Positions 54,140 through 62,620 of a stretch of 63,106 nt of DNA are shown piece by piece; the stretch's first letter is position 1; each line of letters starts with the position of its first letter. Both the position numbers and the translations under genes were made by a program. The DNA lies in NCBI GenBank assembly GCA_900318115.1, contig ONJJ01000016.1, forward strand, positions 1-63,106. Direction: 5' to 3'. The stretch comes from an uncultured Prevotellaceae bacterium (lineage in GTDB: Bacteria; Bacteroidota; Bacteroidia; Bacteroidales; Bacteroidaceae). Below the pieces are notes generated by a model. It was not told the origin of the DNA. It worked only from the letters and a program-made list of their open reading frames with translations, and ran no database searches.

Positions 54140-55528
54140 ATGGAAGCAGTATTCTCTTACATCATCTCGCTGGGAGCATCTGTCATGATGCCTATCCTTT
54201 TTACTATTATTGGCTTGTGCATTGGACTCAAGTTCGGAAAATCGCTGCAAAGCGGCCTCTACGTGGGTGTCGGATTCGTGGGATTGGGCATAGTGACAGC
54301 CCTGCTGACCACCAACTTCAACGGTCCGTTGAAGAACATCTCTGACATCTATGACCTGCAGCTCGGCATCTTCGATATGGGTTGGCCTGCCGCTGCCGCA
54401 GTAGCCTACAACACCGCCGTGGGCGCCCTCATCATTCCCATCTGTCTGGGAGTGAACTTCCTAATGGTGCTGACGAAGACCACGCGAACGGTGAATATCG
54501 ACCTGTGGAACTACTGGCACTTTGCCTTTATCGGTGCCGTGGTCTATTTCGTTCAGGGCGAGAGCCTTGGCTGGGGTTACTTCGCCGCCATCGTATGTTA
54601 TATGTTCACGCTCGTGATGGCCGACCTGACCGCCGAGAAGTTCCAGAAACACTATGACCTGGACGGCATCAGCATCCCTCAGCCCTTCTGCCAGAGTTTT
54701 GTGCCTTTCGCCCTCGCCATCAACTGGCTGTTGGACAAGATTCCCGGCTTCTCGAAGCTCGACATTGATGCCGAAGGACTGAAGAAGAAGTTCGGCGTGC
54801 TGGGCGATCCGCTCATCCTCGGTGTCATCGTGGGAGCACTGATAGGTGCCTTGAGTGTGAAGGAGTGGAACGGCGATGCCGCTAAGACTATCCTCTCATT
54901 AGGTGTCATCATGGGTGCCGTGATGGAGCTCATTCCCCGTATCACCAAGCTCTTCATCGACGGTCTGATGCCCATCAGCCAGAAGACGAAGGAAGTGGTG
55001 GAGAAGAAGTTCAATGGCAAGAAAGTACACATCGGCATGTCGCCCGCCCTCGTCATCGGTCATCCTACCACGCTGGTGGTCAGCCTGCTGCTGATTCCTA
55101 CGGTGCTGTTCCTCGCTGTCGTGCTGCCTGGCAACCAGTTCCTGCCGTTAGCTTCGCTGGCTGGCATGTTCTACCTCTTCCCCCTGGTGCTGCCCATCAC
55201 GAAGAATAATGTGGTGAAGACCTTTATCATCGGCCTTGTGGCGCTCATCGTCGGTCTGTATTTCGTCACCGACATGAGTGCAGACTTCACCGCCGCCGCC
55301 AACTCGGTGTATGCCGCCACGCAGGATGCTGCGGCCCACGTTCCCGACGGCTTCCTGGCCGGCGCCCTCGACTTCTGCTCCTCGCTCTTCGGATGGGTCA
55401 TCTTCCGCGCTTGCAAGAGTCTGGACTACATCGGCATGGGTCTGCTCTCTGGCTTCACCGTTGTCATGATGTTCATCAACAGAAGGCATATCGTTGCCGA
55501 TGAGAAAGCAAATGCTAATGCACAGTGA
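54140..55528 (+). CDS. GatC-like PTS IIC-type membrane permease (orphan)
   Basis: The chosen ATG at 54140 ([20 protein letters not shown]) gives 462 residues; an earlier frame start at 54122 lies inside the repeat. The protein is a polytopic membrane protein of the galactitol PTS IIC family, with about ten hydrophobic segments and typical stretches [19 protein letters not shown] and VGHPTTL-like ([16 protein letters not shown]). No IIA, IIB, HPr or enzyme I gene is nearby. Bacteroidetes often carry such lone IIC proteins, so it may transport by a non-PTS mechanism. It is 38 bp upstream of kduI, suggesting a sugar-acid or hexuronate-related substrate; this is inference from context. Confidence 0.88.
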   Translation: MEAVFSYIISLGASVMMPILFTIIGLCIGLKFGKSLQSGLYVGVGFVGLGIVTALLTTNFNGPLKNISDIYDLQLGIFDMGWPAAAAVAYNTAVGALIIPICLGVNFLMVLTKTTRTVNIDLWNYWHFAFIGAVVYFVQGESLGWGYFAAIVCYMFTLVMADLTAEKFQKHYDLDGISIPQPFCQSFVPFALAINWLLDKIPGFSKLDIDAEGLKKKFGVLGDPLILGVIVGALIGALSVKEWNGDAAKTILSLGVIMGAVMELIPRITKLFIDGLMPISQKTKEVVEKKFNGKKVHIGMSPALVIGHPTTLVVSLLLIPTVLFLAVVLPGNQFLPLASLAGMFYLFPLVLPITKNNVVKTFIIGLVALIVGLYFVTDMSADFTAAANSVYAATQDAAAHVPDGFLAGALDFCSSLFGWVIFRACKSLDYIGMGLLSGFTVVMMFINRRHIVADEKANANAQ

Positions 55529-55566
55529 TTTTTCCGACTGTTTTTAAATTCAATATTTTCGAAACA

Positions 55567-56541
55567 ATGAAAAAGTTATTTCTTTCCCTAGCCCTGCTGT
55601 CCGTGGCATTAGTTTCTTCAGCCCAGCAGAAAGTTAATTTCCAGACCGCCTGCCATCCCGAAGATGTCAAGCACTACGACACCAAGACCCTGCGCGAGCG
55701 CTTCGTCATGGAGAAGGTCATGGTTGCCGATGAGATTAACCTGACCTATTCCCACTACGACCGCTTCATCTTCGGTGGCGCCATGCCTGTCACGAAGACC
55801 CTGAAGCTGGAAAACTTCCTCGAACTTGGTCTCGACGTAGATCCAGGTATCACGGACAAGTATTTCCTCTACAATCGCGAGCTCGGCGTTGTGAACTGCG
55901 GCGCAGGCGACGGCGTGGTCATCGTCGATGGCAAGGAGTATGCCCTCGCACCGAAGGAAGCTCTCTACATCGGTCGCGGCCACATCGCCAAGGGCAAGGA
56001 TGTCAATAAGGAAGTGCTCTTCCGCTCAAAGGACGCCAGCAAGCCCGCCAAGTTCTACCTCAACAGCGCCACCGCCCACCAGCACTACAAGACTCAATGG
56101 ATCACCCTCGATGGCCGCAAGGGTTCGCTGAAGGCCGCCGTGTGGGGACCTGTAGGCTCGCTTGAGGAGTGCAACAACCGTACCGTCTATAAGCTCATCG
56201 TCAACGATGTGCTTGAGGAAGGTCCTTGCCAGCTGCAGCTCGGACTGACGCAGCTCAACCCTGGGGCAGCCTGGAATACCATGCCGCCTCACACCCACGG
56301 TCGTCGCATCGAGGCCTATTACTACTTCAATCTCCCCGAAGAGCAGACCATCGCCCACATCATGGGTGAACCGCAGGAAAGCCGCGTCGTCTGGCTCCAC
56401 AACGAGCAGGCCATCATGTCGCCCGAATGGAGCATCCACGCCGCAGCCGGCACCTATTATTACACCTTCATCTGGGGTATGGCAGGCGAGAACCTCTATT
56501 ACAACGACAAGGACAACATCCCCGTCATCGACATTAAGTAA
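55567..56541 (+). CDS. kduI: 5-dehydro-4-deoxy-D-glucuronate isomerase KduI with signal peptide
   Basis: KduI isomerises 5-keto-4-deoxyuronate to 3-deoxy-D-glycero-2,5-hexodiulosonate in pectin and glycosaminoglycan breakdown. The cupin metal site is intact: His242, His244 and Glu249 in [15 protein letters not shown], with a later His in [14 protein letters not shown]. The 324 residues exceed the ~278 of cytoplasmic KduI because of an N-terminal [20 protein letters not shown], a clear signal peptide. The enzyme therefore seems periplasmic, unlike the standard cytoplasmic one. The preceding permease gene suggests import of the product or a related compound. No kduD is adjacent; the SDR at 57554 looks like FabG. 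Confidence 0.93.
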   Translation: MKKLFLSLALLSVALVSSAQQKVNFQTACHPEDVKHYDTKTLRERFVMEKVMVADEINLTYSHYDRFIFGGAMPVTKTLKLENFLELGLDVDPGITDKYFLYNRELGVVNCGAGDGVVIVDGKEYALAPKEALYIGRGHIAKGKDVNKEVLFRSKDASKPAKFYLNSATAHQHYKTQWITLDGRKGSLKAAVWGPVGSLEECNNRTVYKLIVNDVLEEGPCQLQLGLTQLNPGAAWNTMPPHTHGRRIEAYYYFNLPEEQTIAHIMGEPQESRVVWLHNEQAIMSPEWSIHAAAGTYYYTFIWGMAGENLYYNDKDNIPVIDIK

Positions 56542-56566
56542 GTTCCTGCCGGGATAGTACAACAAG

Positions 56567-56605
56567 TCGCCGCCATTTGACTCTGAACTGAGCAGATGGC
56601 GGCGA
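56567..56605 (+). terminator. Hairpin after kduI
   Basis: TCGCCGCCAT (56567-56576) pairs perfectly with ATGGCGGCGA (56596-56605) over a 19-nt loop, followed by TTTAGGTTT. A probable terminator for gatC-kduI. Confidence 0.7.
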
Positions 56606-56662
56606 TTTAGGTTTGGTTGTAAACAAAAAAGAAAGGGAAGTTAATCTTCCCTTTCTCTATAG

Positions 56663-56735
56663 TTGCGGAGGTTGGACTCGAACCGACGACCTCCAGGTTA
56701 TGAGCCTGGCGAGCTACCAACTGCTCCACTCCGCG
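56663..56735 (-). tRNA. Initiator tRNA-fMet (CAT)
   Basis: On the minus strand the gene starts CGCGGAGTGGAGCAGTTGGT and folds as a cloverleaf. Acceptor CGCGGAG/CTCCGCA has a C-A mismatch at position 1-72, the mark of an initiator. Anticodon arm CCAGG-CTCATAA-CCTGG carries anticodon CAT. The T arm reads GTCGG-TTCGAGT-CCAAC, with one C-A mismatch in its stem where GTTGG would pair fully. CCA is not encoded. A TACCTTTG box is 23 bp upstream. Confidence 0.93.
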
Positions 56736-56757
56736 ATGTATTTCTCGTTTGCGGGTG

Positions 56758-56765
56758 CAAAGGTA
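56758..56765 (-). promoter_or_regulatory. -7 box TACCTTTG for initiator tRNA
   Basis: A perfect box on the minus strand 22 bp before the mature tRNA 5' end. Confidence 0.55.
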
Positions 56766-56881
56766 CGGCAAAAAAGTGGAACCACCAAACTTTTTGGGTA
56801 AAAAGTAAAGGAAAAACAGCTTTTTTGCACACTTGCGCAAAAAGTGTGCCCTGTTTTCTTGGCTAAATCAATGAAAACTGC

Positions 56882-56889
56882 TACTTTTG
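56882..56889 (+). promoter_or_regulatory. -7 box TACTTTTG for tetR-fabG-rluA
   Basis: A perfect TAnnTTTG match ending 26 bp before the tetR ATG; likely shared by the three-gene run. Confidence 0.5.
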
Positions 56890-56915
56890 TGCCGCAAAGC
56901 AGAAAAAGAAACGTT

Positions 56916-57515
56916 ATGCCTCAACAAAAGACAAGACAACTGCTGACCGATGTAGCCAGACAACTGTTTGCCCGCAAGGGTTTCGAGAACACGACGATGA
57001 ACGACATCGCGGAGGCCTCGGGCAAGGGGCGCCGCACGCTCTACACTTACTTCAAGAGCAAGGATGAGGTGTATTCGGCCGTCATCAATGGCGAGCTGAT
57101 GCGCATCTCATCAACTTTCCTGGCCGTGGCCAGAAAGCAGTTGCCCCCGCTGGAGAAACTGGTGGAATTGCTGTTTGCGCACCTGAGCTTGATGAAAGAG
57201 GCAGTGGAGCGCAATGGCAATCTCCGTGCTGAGTTCTTCCGCAATATTTGGCAGGTGGAGCGTGTGCGCAAGAAATACGACAAGAAAGAGCGTGACATCT
57301 TTGCCAAGACGCTGGAAGAAGGACAGCGGGCCGGGGTGTTCGACATCGACAACCTGGAACTCTACACCGATATCATTCAGGGGTGCGCACGTGGACTGGA
57401 GGTCCCCTACATCTACGGCCGCCTGGGATTCGGCATGAATATTGAGGTGACCCGTCCCATTGTCACCAAGATCCTGCGAAAGGCACTTGGTCGTGAGCGA
57501 AACTTGGTATTGTGA
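56916..57515 (+). CDS. TetR/AcrR-family transcriptional regulator
   Basis: The ATG at 56916 (MPQQKTRQLLTDVARQLFAR) gives 199 residues. The TetR DNA-binding helix-turn-helix is clear at ~8-55: FARKGFENTTMNDIAEASGK then GRRTLYTYFKSKDEVY. The helical C-terminal half (~60-199) is the variable ligand-binding domain and gives no clue to ligand. The fabG gene follows after 38 bp, an arrangement I recall from other Bacteroidetes, which suggests control of fatty-acid synthesis genes. Earlier in-frame ATGs lie upstream of the promoter box and were rejected. Confidence 0.9.
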   Translation: MPQQKTRQLLTDVARQLFARKGFENTTMNDIAEASGKGRRTLYTYFKSKDEVYSAVINGELMRISSTFLAVARKQLPPLEKLVELLFAHLSLMKEAVERNGNLRAEFFRNIWQVERVRKKYDKKERDIFAKTLEEGQRAGVFDIDNLELYTDIIQGCARGLEVPYIYGRLGFGMNIEVTRPIVTKILRKALGRERNLVL

Positions 57516-57553
57516 GATTTTATGATTGATAATTGACTATTGAAATATAGATT

Positions 57554-58291
57554 ATGAATTTATTACAAGGAAAGACTGCGCTGATTACAGGCGCAGCACG
57601 GGGTATTGGCAAGGCCATTGCCCTGCGTTTTGCTGCTGAGGGTGCGAACATCGCTTTCACGGACCTCGCGGTGAACGAAGAAACCCAGGCCGAGATTGCG
57701 GCACTGGGTGTTCAGTGCAAGAGCTATGCATCTAATGCTGCCGACTTTGCCGAGACAGAGGCCTTGGTGAAGCAAGTGAAGGAAGATTTCGGAAGCATTG
57801 ATGTGCTGGTGAACAATGCCGGCATCACCAAGGACGGTCTGATGCTGCGCATGACTGAACAGCAGTGGGATGCTGTGATCGGTGTGAACCTGAAGTCCGC
57901 ATTCAACTTCATTCATGCTGTGGTGCCTGTGATGATGCGTCAGCGCGGCGGTTCCATCATCAATATGGCCAGTGTCGTGGGTGTCCATGGTAATGCCGGT
58001 CAGGCCAACTATGCCGCCTCCAAGGCTGGCATGATTGCTCTGGCGAAGAGCATTGCCCAGGAGATGGGTCCGAAGGGCATTCGTGCCAACGCCATCGCTC
58101 CCGGTTTCATTGAGACTGCCATGACGGCAGCGCTTCCCGATGCTGTTCGTGAGGATTGGATGAAGAAGATACCTCTGCGCCGCGGTGGCAAGCCGGAAGA
58201 TGTGGCAGACGTAGCCCTCTTCCTCGCATCGGACCTCAGTTCTTATGTCAGCGGACAGGTGATTCAGATTGACGGCGGAATGAATATGTAG
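57554..58291 (+). CDS. fabG: 3-oxoacyl-ACP reductase FabG
   Basis: This is an NADPH-dependent short-chain reductase of type II fatty-acid synthesis. The 245 residues have the Rossmann motif TGAARGIGKAIALRFA (~12-27), NNAGITKDGLMLRM (~86-99), catalytic Ser in NMASVVGVHGNAGQ, and Tyr/Lys in NYAASKAGMIALAKS. The NAIAPGFIETAMT and IQIDGGMNM ends are characteristic of FabG. KduD-type SDRs have different versions of these stretches, so FabG is preferred despite kduI nearby. rluA-like follows after 4 bp. Confidence 0.94.
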   Translation: MNLLQGKTALITGAARGIGKAIALRFAAEGANIAFTDLAVNEETQAEIAALGVQCKSYASNAADFAETEALVKQVKEDFGSIDVLVNNAGITKDGLMLRMTEQQWDAVIGVNLKSAFNFIHAVVPVMMRQRGGSIINMASVVGVHGNAGQANYAASKAGMIALAKSIAQEMGPKGIRANAIAPGFIETAMTAALPDAVREDWMKKIPLRRGGKPEDVADVALFLASDLSSYVSGQVIQIDGGMNM

Positions 58292-58295
58292 TAGA

Positions 58296-58961
58296 ATGAC
58301 AGTTCTCTACGAAGATAACCATATAATCATCGTCTCGAAGAGTGCAGGAGAAATCGTCCAGGGCGACAAGACTGGCGACACCCCTCTCTCCGAGACGGTG
58401 AAGTTGTATATCAAGGAGAAGTATGCCAAGCCGGGTGCCGTCTTCTTGGGCGTGGTGCATCGCCTGGATCGTCCGGTCAGCGGGGTCGTGGTCTTTGCAC
58501 GTACCAGCAAGGCGCTGGCTCGCCTGAATGAGATGTTCCGCACGGGAGCCGTCCAGAAGACCTATTGGGCTCTGGTGCAGAACGAGCCTCGCCAGAGCGA
58601 AGCCACCCTGACGCACTACTTGGTGCGCAATGAGCAGAAGAACAAGAGTTTCGCTTACGACCACGAACGACAGGGAGCCAAAAAGGCAGTGCTGGATTAC
58701 TGCGTCATAGGTCATTCCGAGCGCTACCATTTATTGGAAGTACATCTCCATACGGGCCGCCACCATCAGATTCGTTGTCAGTTGTCAGCCATCGGGTGTC
58801 CTATCCGAGGTGATCTGAAGTATGGTGCCCCACGCAGCAATACGGATGGCAGCATCAGTTTGCATGCTCGTAGTATTCGCTTCGAACATCCCGTATCGCA
58901 TCAGGAAATCTATGTCGAAGCGCCGCCTCCTATGGAAGGGCCTTGGCAGGCCTTTCTCTAA
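58296..58961 (+). CDS. RluA-family pseudouridine synthase
   Basis: The enzyme isomerises uridine to pseudouridine in rRNA or tRNA. The 221 residues open with MTVLYEDNHIIIVSKSAGEI. The catalytic Asp lies in VVHRLDRPVSGVVVFARTS (~54-72), and LLEVHLHTGRHHQIRCQLS closes the fold. There is no N-terminal S4 domain, as in the short RluA-type group. It starts 4 bp after fabG and is probably translationally coupled. The exact RNA target is not deducible. Confidence 0.93.
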   Translation: MTVLYEDNHIIIVSKSAGEIVQGDKTGDTPLSETVKLYIKEKYAKPGAVFLGVVHRLDRPVSGVVVFARTSKALARLNEMFRTGAVQKTYWALVQNEPRQSEATLTHYLVRNEQKNKSFAYDHERQGAKKAVLDYCVIGHSERYHLLEVHLHTGRHHQIRCQLSAIGCPIRGDLKYGAPRSNTDGSISLHARSIRFEHPVSHQEIYVEAPPPMEGPWQAFL

Positions 58962-58999
58962 AGAATCCTGAGGCTGTTAATAGCAAGTACATACCATTT

Positions 59000-59995
59000 T
59001 TATCTTTCGCTTTTGCGAAGTTCATCCACCGTCTGCATGACTGCCAATGAGTGGTCAAGCAGTTGGTTCATAGTCTCGTAGTCTTGGTGATGGAAGAGGT
59101 CGGCGAAGGCCGCAAATTCAGGCGCCAGACGATGGCTCACGGGCGATAGCGGAATCTGGCGGGGTTGGTGTCCTCGAAGGCAGAGGGTGATGGATGAGAG
59201 GGTGCTGACGGGTCCGTCAATGCGAAGCCATCCGCAGTCACCTTGCAGGAGCCCGAAGCTGGGCGCGTCAGTCGTCTTTGAGGATGTGAGAAGAGCAATG
59301 ACAGAGGATTTTGAAGAGCCTTGGCTTTCAGGGTATTCCAGTACTGCAGTGCCCGTCAGGTCAACTTCATTGAAGCCTCGGCAGCAGAGATACGTGGCGC
59401 GATAAGGGCGACCCAGAAGCGAGAGGACAAAGTGGAGATTGTAGATATTCAGGTCCATCAGCGCTCCGCCACCCGCCTCTGGGTCGAATGCGGGCAAGAC
59501 TTCACCTCGGAGATAAGCATCGTAGCGGCTGGAGCGTTGGCTGTAGTTGCACTCTACATGGCGAATGGTCCCCAACAGCTCCAGAAGTTCCTCTCGCAGG
59601 ATCTTGAAAGAAGGCAGGTGCAGCAGTGTCACGGCCTCCATGAGCATCAGATGCCGCGCACGTGCTTCCTCGACAAGTTGTTGGAACTCCTCGGCAAAGA
59701 GGCAGGCGGGTTTCTCGAGTATTACATGCTTGCCAGCTTGCAGGGCGCGCATTGCATAGCTGAAGTGGACGCTGTTAATGAGTGCTATGTACACGACTTC
59801 GACGACATCATCAGTCAGCACGGCCTCATAGTCTGTGCATACGAGTGGAATGCCATAGGTCTCGGCCATCGCCTCGGCGCGCTGCAAAGAGTGCTCGCGG
59901 GCGAGGATGCTACGTATGAAAATGCCGTCAGTGGCAGCAATGACAGGAAGTGCCTCCTGGACAATCTTGCCCGTTCCGATGATGCTGATGTTCAT
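59000..59995 (-). CDS. Gfo/Idh/MocA-family NAD(P)-dependent oxidoreductase
   Basis: The ATG at 59995 gives MNISIIGTGKIVQEALPVIA, whose Rossmann G-x-G motif follows at once; the frame from 60052 adds a spurious leader. The 331 residues show the family EKPACLFAEEF motif (~93-103, Lys-Pro of the catalytic site) and the C-terminal alpha/beta fold. The substrate could be a sugar, inositol or biliverdin-like compound; the sequence does not tell. Its start overlaps the FeoB-associated small protein by 68 bp in another frame, so translation may be coupled. Confidence 0.88.
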   Translation of the reverse strand: MNISIIGTGKIVQEALPVIAATDGIFIRSILAREHSLQRAEAMAETYGIPLVCTDYEAVLTDDVVEVVYIALINSVHFSYAMRALQAGKHVILEKPACLFAEEFQQLVEEARARHLMLMEAVTLLHLPSFKILREELLELLGTIRHVECNYSQRSSRYDAYLRGEVLPAFDPEAGGGALMDLNIYNLHFVLSLLGRPYRATYLCCRGFNEVDLTGTAVLEYPESQGSSKSSVIALLTSSKTTDAPSFGLLQGDCGWLRIDGPVSTLSSITLCLRGHQPRQIPLSPVSHRLAPEFAAFADLFHHQDYETMNQLLDHSLAVMQTVDELRKSER

Positions 59996-60146
59996 GGGGT
60001 TGATGCTTATGGGTGCAGGTCTCTGCCAGTGGGCAACCTTCGCAGCGAACATCCTTGGCCGGCGGTGCTGTCAGCCGGCGCCAGATGCGGCGCACGGTGT
60101 AGGCGACACAGCAGATGAGGATGAGTATGACGAGAAGAGTCTGCAC
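59928..60146 (-). CDS. FeoB-associated Cys/His-rich small membrane protein
   Basis: Directly after feoB (32 bp) a GTG at 60146 starts VQTLLVILILICCVAYTVRR, one membrane helix with a basic cytoplasmic flank. Then comes CEGCPLAETC, the Cys motif of FeoB-associated proteins that replace FeoC in Bacteroidetes and Firmicutes. The family usually ends soon after. Here the frame goes on with a His/Cys-rich tail (HKHQPHEHQHHRNGQDC, then PGGTSCHCCH) that overlaps the first 22 codons of the oxidoreductase gene. The tail may be a real metal-binding segment or a fortuitous read-through. Total 72 residues. The start codon could lie further upstream, inside the end of feoB. Confidence 0.7.
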   Translation of the reverse strand: MQTLLVILILICCVAYTVRRIWRRLTAPPAKDVRCEGCPLAETCTHKHQPHEHQHHRNGQDCPGGTSCHCCH

Positions 60147-60178
60147 GGATAGGGGAATAAATAATGAATGGATTCTTT

Positions 60179-62560
60179 TCAGAAGAACAGTCCTGCTTGT
60201 ACCACTGCCGCTGAGACGAGCCAGGCCACGAGGGTGGTATAGGTGGCTGCGAAGAGTGCCCAGCGCCAACTGCCCGTCTCGTTCTTGATAGCGACGATGG
60301 TGGCCAGACACGGGAAGTAGAGCAGGATGAATAGCAGGTAGGCGTAGGCCACGAGTGGTGTGAGGCCTTCGGCTGTCATCAGTTGTTGCAGGCGGGTGTA
60401 CTTGTCGGTGTCTTCGCTGAAGGAGTCATCGTCGCCGAAGCTGTCGTCCCCCGAGTAGAGTACGCCCATCGTGGATGCCACGATTTCCTTGGCTCCCACA
60501 CCGGCGATGAGGCTGACGTCCAGCTTCCAGTTAAAACCTTGTGGTGCAAAGACGGGCTCTATGGTCTTTCCCATGCGGCCAATGTAGCTCTCCTCCATGT
60601 TCTCGGCAGTGTCAATGGGTCCCGTCGCGGACGGACCGAAGTAACTCAGCGCCCATACGATGATGCTTGCCACGAGAATGATGCCTCCCATCTTCTTGAG
60701 GTATTCCTTGACTTTCTCCCACGTGTGGCGGGCAATGGCTTTGGCTGTGGGCCAGCGGTAGGGCGGCAGTTCCATCACGAAGGGTGTGTCTTCACCGGGA
60801 ATGACAAAGCGGGAGAGCAGCCTTGAGATGATGACCGCCACGGCAATGCCCACGGCGTAGAGCGAGATCATCACCCACGAGCGCCATTGTGCGGTAAAGA
60901 ATGTTCCCACGATCATGATATAAATAGGTAGGCGCGCGGAGCAGGACATGAAAGGCAGAATCATCATGGTAATCAGGCGCGAGCGGCGGCTCTCAATCGT
61001 TCGTGTGGCCATCACGGCGGGCACGTTGCAGCCGAACCCCATCACCAGCGGAATGAATGACTTGCCGTGGAGTCCCATGCGATGCATCAGCTTATCCATG
61101 ATGAACGCAGCTCTGCTCATATAGCCCGAATCCTCCATTATCGAGATGAAGAAATAGAGGATGAGTATTTGCGGGAGGAAGACGATGACACTGCCCACAC
61201 CGCCGATGACTCCGTCGACGAGCATCGAGCGCAGGGGACCTTCGTTCATCGACGCCCCAATCCATTCGCCCAACCAGGCCACTCCGGCCTCAATCCAATC
61301 CATGGGGTATTGGCCCAGGGTGAAGGTCGTCTGAAACATGACGAAGAGGATGAGAAAGAAAATGGGAAAACCGAAGTACTTGCTCGACAGCACATTGTCG
61401 ATGAAGTGTGTCCATCGGTATGTGTCTTCCTCGGTGCCCGTCTGGAATTCCGCTTCTGCCAGCGCACCGTGGATGAATCCGTACTTGGCATCCATGATGG
61501 CCGTTTCTGCATCGGTACCCGTCTCCTCGAGCACGCGCGCAGCAGCCCGGTCGCGGGCGGCCAGGAGCCTGTCGCGGTCTTCCGTGTTATGCTCCTCCAG
61601 CAGGTGTCGGGTGATGTACTCCGTGGCATGCTGATCGTTCTCCAGCAATTTCAGGCTCAGGTAGCGTGTGGAGTATCGCTGTCTGATGTGTTCATCGGCC
61701 TTAAGGTATTGCTGAATGTGGGCTATGCCATCTTCGATTTCATGTCCGTAGTTGATATGCAGGTGTCGTGCCACTTTGTTTTGTCCTTCATAGACGGAAA
61801 TGACCGTACTGAACAGTTCCTCGACTCCGCGACCGCTCTTGAAGGACGTGGGTATCATGGGTACGCCCATCAGCGTTTGTAGTACGTCAATGTCAACGTG
61901 GTCGCCACGACGTTCGAATTCATCGAACATATTCAGGGCGCATACCATCCTCACGTTCATGTCCACCAACTGAGTCGTCAGGTAGAGGTTGCGCTCTAAG
62001 TTGGAGGAGTCGATGACGTTAATGACCACGTCCGGTGTTCGCTCTGTCAGGTGTTCCCGAACGTAGAGTTCTTCGGGTGAGTAGCACGAGAGGGAGTAGG
62101 TGCCTGGGAGGTCTGTGAGGTTGAAGGTGTAGTCCCCGAAGGTAGCTTTGGCCATGGTGGCATCCACGGTGACCCCCGAGTAGTTACCCACGTGAGCATG
62201 TGCCCCGCTGGCGAAATTGAATAGCGAGGTCTTTCCGCAGTTGGGGTTGCCCACGAGTGCCACATTGATGGTGTGGCGATGTCGCCGTGCCGCAGCCCGC
62301 AGTTCGTCCTCTCCGATGTGTTCCAAGGTCAGGGGCTCTGGATTCGCATCGGCGTTCTCACCTTTCAGCTCGGCTTCCGCCTCTGCCTGTCCCACGACTT
62401 CAATCATGTCTGCTTCATCGCGGCGCAGGCTCACCTCATACCCCATGATGCGGTATTTCACGGGGTCTTGCAGAGGCGCGTTGAGTAGCACCTCCACGTC
62501 TTGTCCGGCAATGAATCCCATCTCGATGATGCGTTTGCGGAATCCTCCGTGTCCGCTCAT
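60179..62560 (-). CDS. feoB: Ferrous iron transporter FeoB with partial N-terminal FeoA domain
   Basis: FeoB imports Fe2+ across the inner membrane, using a GTPase-like cytoplasmic domain. In 793 residues: a FeoA-like piece (~1-55, GHGGFRKRIIEMGFIAGQDV), a linker, and a G domain (G1 GNPNCGKTS 104-112; G2/G3 NYSGVTVDA, DLPGTYSLS; G4 NMFD). The membrane part has two Gate motifs (SRAAFIMDKLMHRMGLHGKS; GFGCNVPAVMATRTIESRRS). The FeoA domain lacks its first ~20 residues (the usual LSELKTGE-like start). The likely cause is that the sequence changes to a foreign GC-rich type just upstream, so the 5' end may be lost at an assembly join. The apparent ATG at 62560 has a GAGGAG 7-12 bp upstream. Confidence 0.9.
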   Translation of the reverse strand: MSGHGGFRKRIIEMGFIAGQDVEVLLNAPLQDPVKYRIMGYEVSLRRDEADMIEVVGQAEAEAELKGENADANPEPLTLEHIGEDELRAAARRHRHTINVALVGNPNCGKTSLFNFASGAHAHVGNYSGVTVDATMAKATFGDYTFNLTDLPGTYSLSCYSPEELYVREHLTERTPDVVINVIDSSNLERNLYLTTQLVDMNVRMVCALNMFDEFERRGDHVDIDVLQTLMGVPMIPTSFKSGRGVEELFSTVISVYEGQNKVARHLHINYGHEIEDGIAHIQQYLKADEHIRQRYSTRYLSLKLLENDQHATEYITRHLLEEHNTEDRDRLLAARDRAAARVLEETGTDAETAIMDAKYGFIHGALAEAEFQTGTEEDTYRWTHFIDNVLSSKYFGFPIFFLILFVMFQTTFTLGQYPMDWIEAGVAWLGEWIGASMNEGPLRSMLVDGVIGGVGSVIVFLPQILILYFFISIMEDSGYMSRAAFIMDKLMHRMGLHGKSFIPLVMGFGCNVPAVMATRTIESRRSRLITMMILPFMSCSARLPIYIMIVGTFFTAQWRSWVMISLYAVGIAVAVIISRLLSRFVIPGEDTPFVMELPPYRWPTAKAIARHTWEKVKEYLKKMGGIILVASIIVWALSYFGPSATGPIDTAENMEESYIGRMGKTIEPVFAPQGFNWKLDVSLIAGVGAKEIVASTMGVLYSGDDSFGDDDSFSEDTDKYTRLQQLMTAEGLTPLVAYAYLLFILLYFPCLATIVAIKNETGSWRWALFAATYTTLVAWLVSAAVVQAGLFF

Positions 62561-62620
62561 GGGTTCTCCTCGTTTCGGTTGGTTGTCTGATACGGTAAGT
62601 GCCCGTGGCGCCGCGAAAGG

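Noticed and set aside
54140-55528. A complete PTS operon
   Set aside because: Only the IIC-like membrane component is present; no IIA, IIB, HPr or enzyme I gene occurs in the window.
57554-58291. KduD as partner of KduI
   Set aside because: The SDR's signature stretches fit FabG better, and it is cotranscribed with tetR and rluA on the far side of a terminator and a tRNA gene.
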